Source: Alphaproteobacteria bacterium (GTDB lineage: Bacteria > Pseudomonadota > Alphaproteobacteria > Rhizobiales > Xanthobacteraceae). From it: 6,493 bases of DNA. The stretch is taken from the NCBI GenBank assembly GCA_005884855.1, contig VAZS01000242.1, positions 1 to 6,493 of the forward strand, given 5' to 3'. This document shows, piece by piece, positions 1 through 6,493 of this stretch. The notes below the pieces were generated by a model, which worked only from the letters and a program-made list of their open reading frames with translations, had not been told where the DNA came from and searched no databases. The position numbers and the translations under genes were made by a program. Every line of letters begins with the position of its first letter. Position 1 is the stretch's first letter.

Positions 1-1
1 T

Positions 2-2857
2 GCGCTTAACAAGATCCTCAAGGACGTCGTGACCAAGAGCCAGCAGATGCTGGGCTTCGATTCCAACTACGTGCCCGGCTGGGACTGTCACGGCCTGCCG
101 ATCGAGTGGAAGATCGAGGAAGAGAACTACCGCGCCAAGGGCAAGACGAAGCCGGACTTCCGGGATTCCGGAGCAATGGTGGCATTCCGGAAAGAATGCC
201 GCGCTTACGCCGGGCATTGGCTCAATGTGCAGCGGGAGGAATTCAAGCGGCTCGGCATCATCGGTGACTGGGATCACCCCTACGCGACCATGGATTATTT
301 CGCGGAAGCCCAGATCGCGCGCGAGCTGATGAAATTCGCCGCCAACGGCACGCTCTACCGCGGCTCCAAACCTGTGATGTGGAGCGTGGTGGAAAAGACC
401 GCGCTGGCGGAAGCCGAAGTCGAATACGAGGACTACACGAGCGATACGGTCTGGGTGAAGTTTCCGGTTTCTGGATACGCCGATCGCGCGGAAAACACCT
501 CCGTCATGCCCGGGCTTGACCCGGGCATCCACGACTTACTTAACGTAGACGTGGATGGCCGAGACAAGCCCGGCCATGACGGAAAACTAAGTATTGTCAT
601 CTGGACCACCACGCCCTGGACGCTGCCGGGCAACCGCGCCATCAGCTTCTCCTCAAAAATCGTTTACGGCCTCTATCGTGTGACCGACTCGCCTGCGGAC
701 AACTGGGCAAAGACCGGCGCTCTCCTGATTTTGGCCGACGCCCTCGCGGAATCGGTACTCAAACAGGCGCGCGTGGCCGGCTACGAAAGGCTCGGCGAAG
801 TGCCGGCGGCGGCGCTCGCGACCATGGAATGCGCCCACCCGCTGGCGGGCCTTTCCGGCGGATATGAATTCCGCGTCCCAGTGCTCGAAGGCGAGCACGT
901 TACCGACGACACCGGCACCGGTTTCGTCCACACCGCGCCCGGCCATGGCCGCGAGGACTTCGACGTCTGGACCGCGAACGCACGCGCGCTGGAAGCGCGC
1001 GGCATCAACACCGCGATCCCCTACACCGTCGACGAGAACGGCGCGTTCACCGATCAAGCACCCGGCTTCACGGGAAAACGGGTCATCAACGACAAGGGCG
1101 AAAAGGGCGACGCCAACGACGCCGTGATCAAGGCATTGATCGAGACCGGCATGCTGCTGGCACGCAGCCGGCTCAAGCATCAATATCCGCATTCCTGGCG
1201 CTCCAAGAAACCGGTGATCTTCCGCAACACGCCGCAATGGTTCATCGCGATGGATAAGGAAATCGCGGACCACGGCAAAGCCAAGCCCGGCGACACCCTG
1301 CGCGCGCGCGCGCTTCGCGCGATCTCGGTTACTCAGTGGGTGCCGCAGTCCGGTGAAAACCGCATCAACGGCATGATCAACAGCAAGCCCGATTGGGTGA
1401 TCTCGCGGCAACGCGCCTGGGGCGTGCCGATCGCGGTGTTCATCCGCGAAAATAAGGACGGCTCCGCGGAGATCCTGCAGGACGACGCCGTCAACAAGCG
1501 CATCGCGGAGGCCTTCGAACAGGAAGGCGCCGATGCGTGGTACATGGACGGCGCCCGTGAACGCTTCCTCGGCTCGCTTGCAAACGAAAAATGGAAGAAA
1601 ATCGACGACATCTGCGACGTCTGGTTCGACTCCGGGTCGACGCACGCATTCGTGCTGGAGGACCCCGTGCACTTTCCGGGGCTAGCCGGCATCAAGCGCA
1701 AGGTCGATGGCGGCAATGATACCGTGATGTATCTGGAAGGCTCCGACCAGCACCGCGGTTGGTTTCAATCCTCTCTGCTTGAAAGCTGCGGCACGCGCGG
1801 CCGCGCTCCCTTCGACGTCGTGCTCACCCACGGGTTCACGCTTGATGAGAACGGCCGCAAGATGTCCAAGTCGATCGGCAACACCGTCGAGCCGCAGAAG
1901 GTGATGGCGCAATCCGGCGCCGACATCCTCAGACTCTGGGTGTGCGCCACCGACTATGCGGACGACCAGCGCATCGGGCCGGAAATCCTCAAGAACACTA
2001 TCGAGACTTACCGCAAGCTGCGCAATTCGGTCCGCTGGATGCTCGGCACGCTGCACCATTTCAAGCCGGATGATGCTATCGCGCATGCCGACATGCCCGA
2101 ACTGGAGCGGCTGATGCTGCATCAGCTCGCCGCACAGGCCGAGATCGTGCGCAAGGCTTACACGGAGTACGATTACAAGACCGTGGTCGCGAGCCTCTCC
2201 GCATTCATGAACAGCGAACTGTCGGCGTTCTATTTCGATATCCGCAAGGACACACTGTATTGCGATCCGCCGTCGTCGTTGGCGCGGAAGGCGGCGCTCA
2301 CCGCCATCGATATCATCTGCGACGCAATCCTGAAATGGTTCGCGCCGGTACTGAGCTTCACCTGTGACGAGGCCTGGCGGCTCTACAAGCCGGACGCCGA
2401 GCCCTCGGTGCATCTGACGTTGTTGCCGGAAGGGCTTGAACAATTTCGCTATGACACGCTGGCTGCTAAATGGGAGACCATCCGCGAGGTCCGCCGTGTG
2501 GTAACTGGCGCGTTGGAGGTCGAGCGCGCGGCCAAGCGGATCGGCTCGTCACTCGAAGCCTCGCCGCTGGTTTACGTCTCCGACAAGAAGATTTTCGACA
2601 CGCTGTTCGATATCGATTTGGCCGAGGTCTGCATCACCTCGAACGCCATGGCGAGCAATGCCGATGCGCCGGCCGATGCGTTCCGCTTGAACGAGGTCCC
2701 CGGCGTCGCTGTCGTCGTCGAGAAAGCCGTCGGCACCAAGTGCGCGCGGTCCTGGAAAATACTCCCGACCGTCGGCAGCGACCCCGAATTCCCTGATGTC
2801 TCGCCGCGCGACGCGCAAGCCTTGCGCGAATGGAAGACGCTCGGGATCAGCGTCTAA
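2..2857 (+). CDS. ileS: Isoleucyl-tRNA synthetase, 5'-truncated by window edge
   Basis: This enzyme charges tRNA-Ile with isoleucine in the cytoplasm and edits misactivated valine. The reading frame is open from nucleotide 2 and its first residues (ALNKILKDV) are those that normally follow the class I HIGH motif, so the true start and HIGH lie just outside the window; the GTG at 29 is internal. Visible landmarks are [12 protein letters not shown] (about 77-112), the CP1 editing-domain WTTTPW (602-619) and [16 protein letters not shown] (914-961), the catalytic-core [10 protein letters not shown] (1394-1423), [10 protein letters not shown] (1616-1645), [11 protein letters not shown] (1730-1762) and KMSKS (1859-1873), followed by the anticodon-binding domain. 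Visible length is 951 residues. Two oddities stand out. A palindromic repeat is translated in frame at 501-582. The C-terminal zinc knuckle is degenerate, keeping one of the four usual cysteines (codon 2741). The stop TAA is at 2855-2857. The identification is secure. Confidence 0.98.
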   Translation, partial: ALNKILKDVVTKSQQMLGFDSNYVPGWDCHGLPIEWKIEEENYRAKGKTKPDFRDSGAMVAFRKECRAYAGHWLNVQREEFKRLGIIGDWDHPYATMDYFAEAQIARELMKFAANGTLYRGSKPVMWSVVEKTALAEAEVEYEDYTSDTVWVKFPVSGYADRAENTSVMPGLDPGIHDLLNVDVDGRDKPGHDGKLSIVIWTTTPWTLPGNRAISFSSKIVYGLYRVTDSPADNWAKTGALLILADALAESVLKQARVAGYERLGEVPAAALATMECAHPLAGLSGGYEFRVPVLEGEHVTDDTGTGFVHTAPGHGREDFDVWTANARALEARGINTAIPYTVDENGAFTDQAPGFTGKRVINDKGEKGDANDAVIKALIETGMLLARSRLKHQYPHSWRSKKPVIFRNTPQWFIAMDKEIADHGKAKPGDTLRARALRAISVTQWVPQSGENRINGMINSKPDWVISRQRAWGVPIAVFIRENKDGSAEILQDDAVNKRIAEAFEQEGADAWYMDGARERFLGSLANEKWKKIDDICDVWFDSGSTHAFVLEDPVHFPGLAGIKRKVDGGNDTVMYLEGSDQHRGWFQSSLLESCGTRGRAPFDVVLTHGFTLDENGRKMSKSIGNTVEPQKVMAQSGADILRLWVCATDYADDQRIGPEILKNTIETYRKLRNSVRWMLGTLHHFKPDDAIAHADMPELERLMLHQLAAQAEIVRKAYTEYDYKTVVASLSAFMNSELSAFYFDIRKDTLYCDPPSSLARKAALTAIDIICDAILKWFAPVLSFTCDEAWRLYKPDAEPSVHLTLLPEGLEQFRYDTLAAKWETIREVRRVVTGALEVERAAKRIGSSLEASPLVYVSDKKIFDTLFDIDLAEVCITSNAMASNADAPADAFRLNEVPGVAVVVEKAVGTKCARSWKILPTVGSDPEFPDVSPRDAQALREWKTLGISV
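501..582 (+). repeat. Palindromic repeat element inserted in frame within ileS
   Basis: The arms 501-533 and 550-582 are inverted copies of each other, matching at 29 of 33 positions, with a 16-nt loop (534-549). The left arm begins CCGTCATGCCCGGGCTTG and the right arm ends CAAGCCCGGCCATGACGG. Translated in the ileS frame it gives MPGLDPGIH, then a short linker, then DGRDKPGHD, which I recognise as the signature of a dispersed repeat common in Bradyrhizobium-type genomes. It separates VWVKFPV from IVIWTTTPW, two strands that are normally joined by a short variable linker at the entry to the CP1 editing domain. No stop occurs in the ileS frame. The element is also open on the opposite strand (PGLSRPST / MPGSSPGMT). 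The family assignment is from memory; the palindrome itself is seen directly. Confidence 0.9.
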
Positions 2858-2865
2858 CATCGATC

Positions 2866-2990
2866 GTCGTCCCTGCGAACGCAGGGACCCACAACCACAC
2901 GTTGCCCGAAAATGGACGAAGGCAGATGACCGCGAGTCTTTCAAACAACATCCGACGCGGCGCATGGGTCCCTGCGTGCGCAGGAACGAC
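2866..2990. repeat. Paired inverted repeat (REP-like) between ileS and lspA
   Basis: The left arm 2866-2891 (GTCGTCCCTGCGAACGCAGG...) and right arm 2965-2990 are inverted copies of each other, matching at 24 of 26 positions, separated by 73 nt. Each arm also has its own small hairpin: 2871-2886 is a perfect 7-bp stem with a 2-nt loop, and 2971-2984 is a 6-bp stem with a 2-nt loop. The element therefore resembles a two-REP unit of the BIME type. Translated frames give VVPANAGTH and WVPACAGTT, peptides I recognise as spurious products of a repeat common in Bradyrhizobium-type genomes. It begins 9 nt after the ileS stop and ends 27 nt before the lspA ATG, so any ileS-lspA read-through transcript carries it. 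It is different in sequence from the element inside ileS. No transposase lies nearby. Confidence 0.88.
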
Positions 2991-3017
2991 AGCGCGTTGT
3001 GCGGCAATGGCTTGGTC

Positions 3018-3515
3018 ATGACCTCGCAGCTCCGCCCTGGCGTGATCGCCGCCGTCGTCGCACTGGTGCTCGATCAGGTGAGCAAACTATGGCTGCTGTT
3101 CGTGTTCGACCTCGCCCGGCGCGGCGCAGTCAAGCTCACCCCGTTTTTCGATGTCGTGCTGGCCTGGAATGTCGGGATCAGTTTCGGATGGTTTCAGAGC
3201 GACAGCCAGGTCGCCCAGCTCGCGCTGATGGCCATCAAAGCAGTGGCGGTGATCGTGCTGGCGATCTGGATGGCGCGTTCGCGCACCAGGCTCGCCACCA
3301 TCGCTCTCGGCCTGATCATCGGCGGTGCCATCGGCAACGCGATTGACCGCTTTGCCTATGGTGCGGTGCTCGATTTCGCGCTGTTACACGTCGAGATCGG
3401 GGGAAAACCGTTCAATTGGTACGTGTTTAACGTCGCCGATGTGGCGATTGTTGCCGGGGTAGCCGCCCTGCTGTATGACTCCTTCCTGGGGGAACCCGCC
3501 GCAAAAGCGCCCTGA
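3018..3515 (+). CDS. lspA: Lipoprotein signal peptidase (signal peptidase II)
   Basis: This inner-membrane aspartyl peptidase removes the signal peptide of prolipoproteins after diacylglyceryl attachment to the +1 cysteine. From the ATG at 3018 it has 165 residues, a normal family length. Hydrophobic stretches at about residues 8-30, 66-86, 92-109 and 134-152 fit the expected four membrane segments. Conserved positions are present: D19-Q-V-S-K23, W50-N51-V-G-I-S-F56, N107 and R111 in GNAIDR, and the catalytic pair D119 (AVLDF) and D141 (FNVADV). The open frame extends upstream through the repeat element, but nothing there resembles the family, so 3018 is preferred. No clear Shine-Dalgarno precedes it; TTG at 2997, 11 nt after an AGGA inside the repeat, is a weaker alternative. 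The ileS-lspA order is common in bacteria. The stop TGA is at 3513-3515. Confidence 0.96.
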   Translation: MTSQLRPGVIAAVVALVLDQVSKLWLLFVFDLARRGAVKLTPFFDVVLAWNVGISFGWFQSDSQVAQLALMAIKAVAVIVLAIWMARSRTRLATIALGLIIGGAIGNAIDRFAYGAVLDFALLHVEIGGKPFNWYVFNVADVAIVAGVAALLYDSFLGEPAAKAP

Positions 3516-3597
3516 TCCCGGCTGATAGGACGCTTTGGCGTTGCCTAAAAGCTCTCCATCTGCGCGCGGCTCACGGAAAAATTAGACGGGAATAGCA

Positions 3598-4314
3598 ATG
3601 CGAGACACCGAAGCCAGCAATTGGATGGTGCCCGTCTCAACGGGAGCACTGATGCGCGCGATGCGGCTTGCCGTCGTGGCTTTTGGCGTCGGTCTGGTGC
3701 TGACGGCTGGAGCCGCTCGCGCCGAAGACGACGAAGAGGATGACAAGACATTCGAGGAAAAAATCATCGAGGGGCTCATGGCCGGAATCGGCGGCACCAA
3801 CATGGAGAATCGGGGCATCGAGTATCGCGAGCGGTCCCCGCTGGTGGTGCCACCCAAGCTCGATCTGCGACCGCCTGAGCAGGTCAAGAGCGAGATCAAG
3901 GATCCGAACTGGCCGAAAGATCCGGACGAGCAGCGTCGCAAGGCTGCGATAGCGGCGCGAAAAAAAGAAAACAAAGATCCGCGGGAAGCCAGCCGTGTCC
4001 TGACTCCAAGCGAACTCAACGCCGTCAAAACCACCCCTCGGGCGCGCACCAGCAACGACCCGGTGCAGCCCGGTAACTCCTCCAACAATCCGATGCTAAG
4101 TCCGGCGCAACTCGGCTACACCGGCGGCTTCAGCGGGCTCTTCGGCGGTAACAAAACCGAGACAGCCCCGTTCAAGGGAGAGCCGACCCGGGATTCCCTG
4201 ACCCAACCTCCCCCCGGCTATCAGACGCCCTCGCCGAATTTCGCCTACGGAACCGGGCCAAAGGAATCGCTGAACAAGCCATATAACCCGGCTGCCGGAC
4301 AATATGGCGAATAA
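3598..4314 (+). CDS. Uncharacterised exported acidic/proline-rich protein
   Basis: I do not recognise a named family. The ATG at 3598 gives 238 residues and follows GGGA by 6 nt. An in-frame ATG at 3652 follows GGGAG by 5 nt and gives a more ordinary signal peptide: MRAMR, a hydrophobic run (LAVVAFGVGLVLTAGA), and an AxA cleavage site before EDDEEDD. The later start may be the true one, giving 220 residues. The mature part opens with an acidic cluster, then FEEKIIEGLMAGIGG, a YRERSPLVVPPKLDLRPP segment, NWPKDPDEQRR and a lysine/arginine-rich stretch. It ends in a Gly/Pro/Asn-rich, probably disordered tail. No catalytic motif, lipobox or later membrane segment is seen. It lies 82 nt after lspA and 156 nt before the M16 genes, so a periplasmic role is likely but its function is unknown. 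The coding call is supported by the signal peptide and the sustained open frame. Confidence 0.85.
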   Translation: MRDTEASNWMVPVSTGALMRAMRLAVVAFGVGLVLTAGAARAEDDEEDDKTFEEKIIEGLMAGIGGTNMENRGIEYRERSPLVVPPKLDLRPPEQVKSEIKDPNWPKDPDEQRRKAAIAARKKENKDPREASRVLTPSELNAVKTTPRARTSNDPVQPGNSSNNPMLSPAQLGYTGGFSGLFGGNKTETAPFKGEPTRDSLTQPPPGYQTPSPNFAYGTGPKESLNKPYNPAAGQYGE

Positions 4315-4434
4315 CCGCTGTCTCTCAGCCTCGTGACGCGTAGCCGCCGCCGGACGGTCTACGATGCCGTCGCTCTATCCCCAACGTGCCGGTCGGGGCT
4401 TTGGTTCTGACAGGACAAATTGGCGCGGTTGCTG

Positions 4435-4451
4435 CCGCAAAGCTTTTGCGG
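4435..4451 (+). repeat. Short perfect hairpin in the leader of the M16 operon
   Basis: CCGCAAA (4435-4441), loop GCT, TTTGCGG (4445-4451) form a perfect 7-bp stem ending 19 nt before the ATG at 4471. It is not followed by a T-tract, so it does not look like an intrinsic terminator. It could be a leader RNA stem or an operator-like dyad, or it could be chance. The rest of the 156-nt gap between the exported-protein gene and the M16 gene shows no clear promoter or terminator. Confidence 0.45.
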
Positions 4452-4470
4452 AAATCGTGCCAGACAGGTC

Positions 4471-5859
4471 ATGATGTTCTCACACCGCTTCGCCTTGCTG
4501 TTCGCCTTGCTGATCCCAGCATTCGCTGTTTCCGTCACCGGCGCGCTCGCCCAGTCAACGGTGACATCAGCCCCTCCGGCCAGCTTTACCCTCGCCAACG
4601 GCTTGCAAGTGATAGTGATCCCCGATCATCGCACGCCCGTTGTCACCCAGATGATCTGGTACAAGGTCGGCTCCGCCGACGAGACGCCGGGCAAATCTGG
4701 GCTGGCCCATTTTCTCGAACACTTGATGTTCAAGGGCACCAGCAAGCATCCGGCCGGCGAATTCTCGCAAACCGTGCTGCGGATCGGTGGCAACGAGAAC
4801 GCTTTCACCGCCGTCGACTACACCGGCTATTTCCAGCGCGTTCCGCGCGAGCAGCTCGGCAAGATGATGGAGTTCGAGGCTGATCGCATGACCGGCCTGA
4901 TCCTCAAGGATGAAAACGTGCTGCCGGAGCGCGATGTCGTGCTCGAGGAATATAACATGCGGGTGGCGAACAACCCTGACGCCCGGCTGGTCGAACAGAT
5001 CATGGCGGCGCTCTACCTCAATCATCCCTATGGCCGCCCGGTGATCGGCTGGCACGACGAAATCGAGAAGCTCGACCGCGAAGATGCGCTGGCCTTTTAC
5101 AAGCGCTTTTACGCCCCCAACAACGCAATCCTGGTGATTGCCGGAGACGTCGAGCCCAATGACCTCCGCCCGATAGCAGAGCGGAGTTTCGGCGAAATCG
5201 CCGCCCAACCGGCGATTCCGGCGCGGCGCCTGCGTCCGCAGGAGCCCCAACCCGTAGCGCCGCGCACGGTGACGCTGTCGGACCCCAGAGTCGAACAGCC
5301 CGGCCTGAAACGCTATTATCTGGCGCCATCCGCAGCCACGGCCGCCGCTGGAGAGAGCCCGGCGCTTGACGTGCTCGCGCAACTGATGGGGAGCGGCAGC
5401 AATTCTTATTTGTATCGCGCGCTGGTGGTCGAAAAGCCGCTCGCGGTCAGCGCTAACGCGGGTTACCACGGCACAGCGCTCGACACGACGCAGTTCACGA
5501 TATCGGCCTCGCCGAAACCTGGCGTGGAGTTCTCGCAGATCGAGCAGGTGATCGATAGAGTGATATCGGACATCGGTCAAAACCCGGTGCGGGCCGAGGA
5601 TCTCGAGCGCGTCAAGACCCAGCTCATCGCCGAAGCAATCTATGCCCAGGACAACCAGGCGACGCTGGCGCGATGGTATGGCGCCGCGCTCACCACCGGT
5701 TTGAGCATCGAGGACATTCGGAGCTGGCCGGATCGCATCCGCGCCGTCACTTCCGAACAGGTCCGTGCCGCCGCGCAGAAATGGCTCGATAAGAAGCGTT
5801 CGGTCACCGGCTATTTGATCAAGGACACCACAGCGAAACGCGAGGAGAAGCGCTCGTGA
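4471..5859 (+). CDS. Secreted M16 family zinc metallopeptidase, catalytic subunit
   Basis: This is a pitrilysin/mitochondrial-processing-peptidase-like endopeptidase, expected in the periplasm. From ATG 4471 it has 462 residues. The frame is open back to a TTG at 4420, but the signal peptide (hydrophobic core about residues 7-23, ALA|Q cleavage after residue 27) favours 4471 or the adjacent ATG at 4474, which is 5 nt after AGG. The N-terminal M16 domain has FTLANGLQVIVIPDHRTP, then the inverted zinc motif HFLEH (H80, E83, H84). The third ligand is probably E160 in ERDVVLEEYNMR, 75 residues beyond H84, the usual family spacing. The C-terminal M16 domain follows, with GSGSNSYLYRAL around R316. 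All catalytic features are intact. Its stop overlaps the start of a second, inactive M16 gene, implying translational coupling and a heterodimer. The natural substrate cannot be told from the sequence. Confidence 0.95.
   Translation: MMFSHRFALLFALLIPAFAVSVTGALAQSTVTSAPPASFTLANGLQVIVIPDHRTPVVTQMIWYKVGSADETPGKSGLAHFLEHLMFKGTSKHPAGEFSQTVLRIGGNENAFTAVDYTGYFQRVPREQLGKMMEFEADRMTGLILKDENVLPERDVVLEEYNMRVANNPDARLVEQIMAALYLNHPYGRPVIGWHDEIEKLDREDALAFYKRFYAPNNAILVIAGDVEPNDLRPIAERSFGEIAAQPAIPARRLRPQEPQPVAPRTVTLSDPRVEQPGLKRYYLAPSAATAAAGESPALDVLAQLMGSGSNSYLYRALVVEKPLAVSANAGYHGTALDTTQFTISASPKPGVEFSQIEQVIDRVISDIGQNPVRAEDLERVKTQLIAEAIYAQDNQATLARWYGAALTTGLSIEDIRSWPDRIRAVTSEQVRAAAQKWLDKKRSVTGYLIKDTTAKREEKRS
5842..5847 (+). 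promoter_or_regulatory. Ribosome binding site for the second M16 gene
   Basis: GAGGAG lies inside the last codons of the upstream M16 gene, 8 nt before the GTG at 5856. It decides that start: it supports GTG over later in-frame ATGs (5916, 5934), which would remove most of the signal peptide. Together with the 4-nt stop/start overlap it indicates translational coupling and roughly matched synthesis of the two subunits. Confidence 0.75.
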
Positions 5860-6493
5860 GTTATTCCCGCCCTTGCGCGTGGCGCTTCTTGTTTGTGCTT
5901 GCCGCTTGGCTGACCATGCTCCCGCTTTGTTCGATGCCTTCGCAGGCGGCAGCCAAAATCCAGCGTCTGATCTCACCCGGAGGCATCGAGGCGTGGTTCG
6001 TGCAGGACGCCACGGTGCCGCTGATTGCGATGGAGTACGCGTTCGGCGGCGGTGCGACCCAAGATCCGGCCGACAAATCCGGCGTCGGCCATCTCGTCGC
6101 AGACCTGCTCGATGAAGGTTCCGGCGATCTGGATTCCAGGACCTTTCACGAACGTCTCGACCGCCGCGCAATCGAGCTGAGTTTCACCTCGACGCGAGAT
6201 CATTTCCGCGGCTCGTTGCGCATGCTCAAGGACAACCGGGACGAAGCATTCGATCTATTGAGGATGGCTCTGACATCGCCGCATTTCGATAGCGCCGACA
6301 TCGAACGCATTCGCTCGCAGGTCATGTCAGGATTGCGGCGCGACACCACCAATCCGTCGTCGCTTGCCGGCCGCAAATTCATGGAAGTCGCGTTTGGCGA
6401 TCATCCCTATAGCCGCCAGGCCAATGGCACGCTCGAGAGCGTGGCGAAGATCGAAGTCGCCGATCTCAAGGAGTATGTCCGCCGTGTTCTGGG
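5856..6493 (+). CDS. Secreted M16 family protein, non-catalytic partner, 3'-truncated by window edge
   Basis: The frame is open from GTG 5856 to the window end (212 codons visible). GAGGAG at 5842-5847, 8 nt upstream, is a good ribosome binding site, and the start overlaps the previous stop in a GTGA (5856-5859). The N-terminus is a signal peptide: RPCAWR, a hydrophobic core (about residues 11-25) and likely cleavage after AAA at 31-33. The M16 fold follows: SPGGIEAWFVQDATVPLIAMEYAFGGG is the usual first strand region, then DKSGVGHLVADLLDEG. The zinc motif HxxEH is replaced by HLVAD (residues 79-83), and the region where the third glutamate ligand should be reads ERIRSQVMSGLRR with no ligand glutamate. 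It should not bind catalytic zinc. Such inactive M16 proteins typically pair with an active one, as in the Sphingomonas A1 SPH2681/SPH2682 heterodimer. The C-terminal domain lies outside the window. Confidence 0.93.
   Translation, partial: MSYSRPCAWRFLFVLAAWLTMLPLCSMPSQAAAKIQRLISPGGIEAWFVQDATVPLIAMEYAFGGGATQDPADKSGVGHLVADLLDEGSGDLDSRTFHERLDRRAIELSFTSTRDHFRGSLRMLKDNRDEAFDLLRMALTSPHFDSADIERIRSQVMSGLRRDTTNPSSLAGRKFMEVAFGDHPYSRQANGTLESVAKIEVADLKEYVRRVL

Noticed and set aside
29..31. GTG as a start codon for ileS
   Set aside because: The frame continues upstream to nucleotide 2 with conserved IleRS residues (ALNKILKDV), so this is an internal valine codon of a gene cut by the window edge.
433..642. 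Minus-strand 69-residue open frame across the ileS repeat
   Set aside because: It is the antisense reading of the palindrome plus ileS flanks, with no ribosome binding site or family resemblance beyond the repeat's own peptide.
1299..1313. Alternating CG tract (possible Z-DNA) in ileS
   Set aside because: It encodes the ordinary LRARAL segment of IleRS and is expected from GC-rich codon choice.
653..1672. Minus-strand 339-residue open frame opposite ileS
   Set aside because: It is a mirror frame produced by GC-rich codon bias; the + strand carries unmistakable IleRS motifs throughout.
1682..2443. Minus-strand 253-residue open frame opposite ileS
   Set aside because: Same codon-bias mirror effect; the composition is rich in Arg/His/Gly and no domain is recognisable.
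2796..3017. Extended N-terminus for lspA reading through the repeat
   Set aside because: The extra residues come from the ileS tail and the REP-like element (RRPCERRDP, PCVRRND), not from the LspA family.
3504..3536. Possible terminator after lspA
   Set aside because: AAAGCG/CGCTTT can pair, but the stem is short, interrupted by a mismatch, has a 15-nt loop and no T-tract.
3960..3966. A-AAA-AAA slippery heptamer suggesting programmed frameshifting
   Set aside because: It simply encodes Lys-Lys in a basic stretch. The -1 frame ends within about 36 codons, and no stimulatory stem or upstream ribosome-binding-like element is evident.
4353..4371. Possible terminator after the exported-protein gene
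   Set aside because: Only a 5-bp GACGG/CCGTC stem with a 9-nt loop and no T-tract.
5916..5936. Later ATG starts for the second M16 gene, and a lipobox at its cysteine
   Set aside because: Later starts would cut into the signal peptide and lose the ribosome binding site. The LPLC sequence has leucine just before cysteine, which does not fit a lipobox.
4567..6171. Minus-strand 534-residue open frame opposite both M16 genes
   Set aside because: It spans two well-supported genes and their junction on the other strand, and its translation is arginine-rich with no recognisable motif.

Overview
The window looks like a chromosomal housekeeping segment from an alphaproteobacterium, most likely Nitrobacteraceae (the Bradyrhizobium / Rhodopseudomonas / Afipia group). 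This rests on the GC-rich codon use, the recognisable LspA and IleRS sequence style, and two short palindromic repeat families I associate with that group. One reads 'MPGLDPGIH...DGRDKPGHD' when translated, the other 'VVPANAGTH...WVPACAGTT'. The assignment is recognition from memory, not a database search.

All genes are on the + strand. (1) Nucleotides 2-2857 hold the 3' nine-tenths of ileS (isoleucyl-tRNA synthetase), cut at the window edge just after where the HIGH motif would lie. (2) A roughly 125-bp paired inverted repeat (2866-2990) nearly fills the gap before lspA (signal peptidase II, 3018-3515). (3) An uncharacterised exported acidic/proline-rich protein follows at 3598-4314. (4) A secreted M16 zinc peptidase with an intact HxxEH site is at 4471-5859. 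(5) It overlaps by 4 nt a second M16 protein (5856 to the window end) whose zinc site is destroyed (HLVAD instead of HxxEH). The last two very probably form a catalytic/non-catalytic heterodimer in the periplasm. The layout suggests protein synthesis and envelope-protein maturation: IleRS, lipoprotein signal cleavage, then an exported protein and an exported processing-type peptidase pair.

The most unusual feature is inside ileS. An 82-nt imperfect palindrome (501-582) of the dispersed-repeat type sits in the coding sequence of this essential gene and is translated in frame as about 27 extra residues at the edge of the CP1 editing domain. This parallels the Rickettsia palindromic elements that insert into protein genes. 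A second, different repeat family lies between ileS and lspA, so this short stretch carries two separate repeat invasions.

No tRNA, rRNA, CRISPR array, insertion sequence with transposase, or convincing rho-independent terminator was found. No gap between genes exceeds 300 bases.
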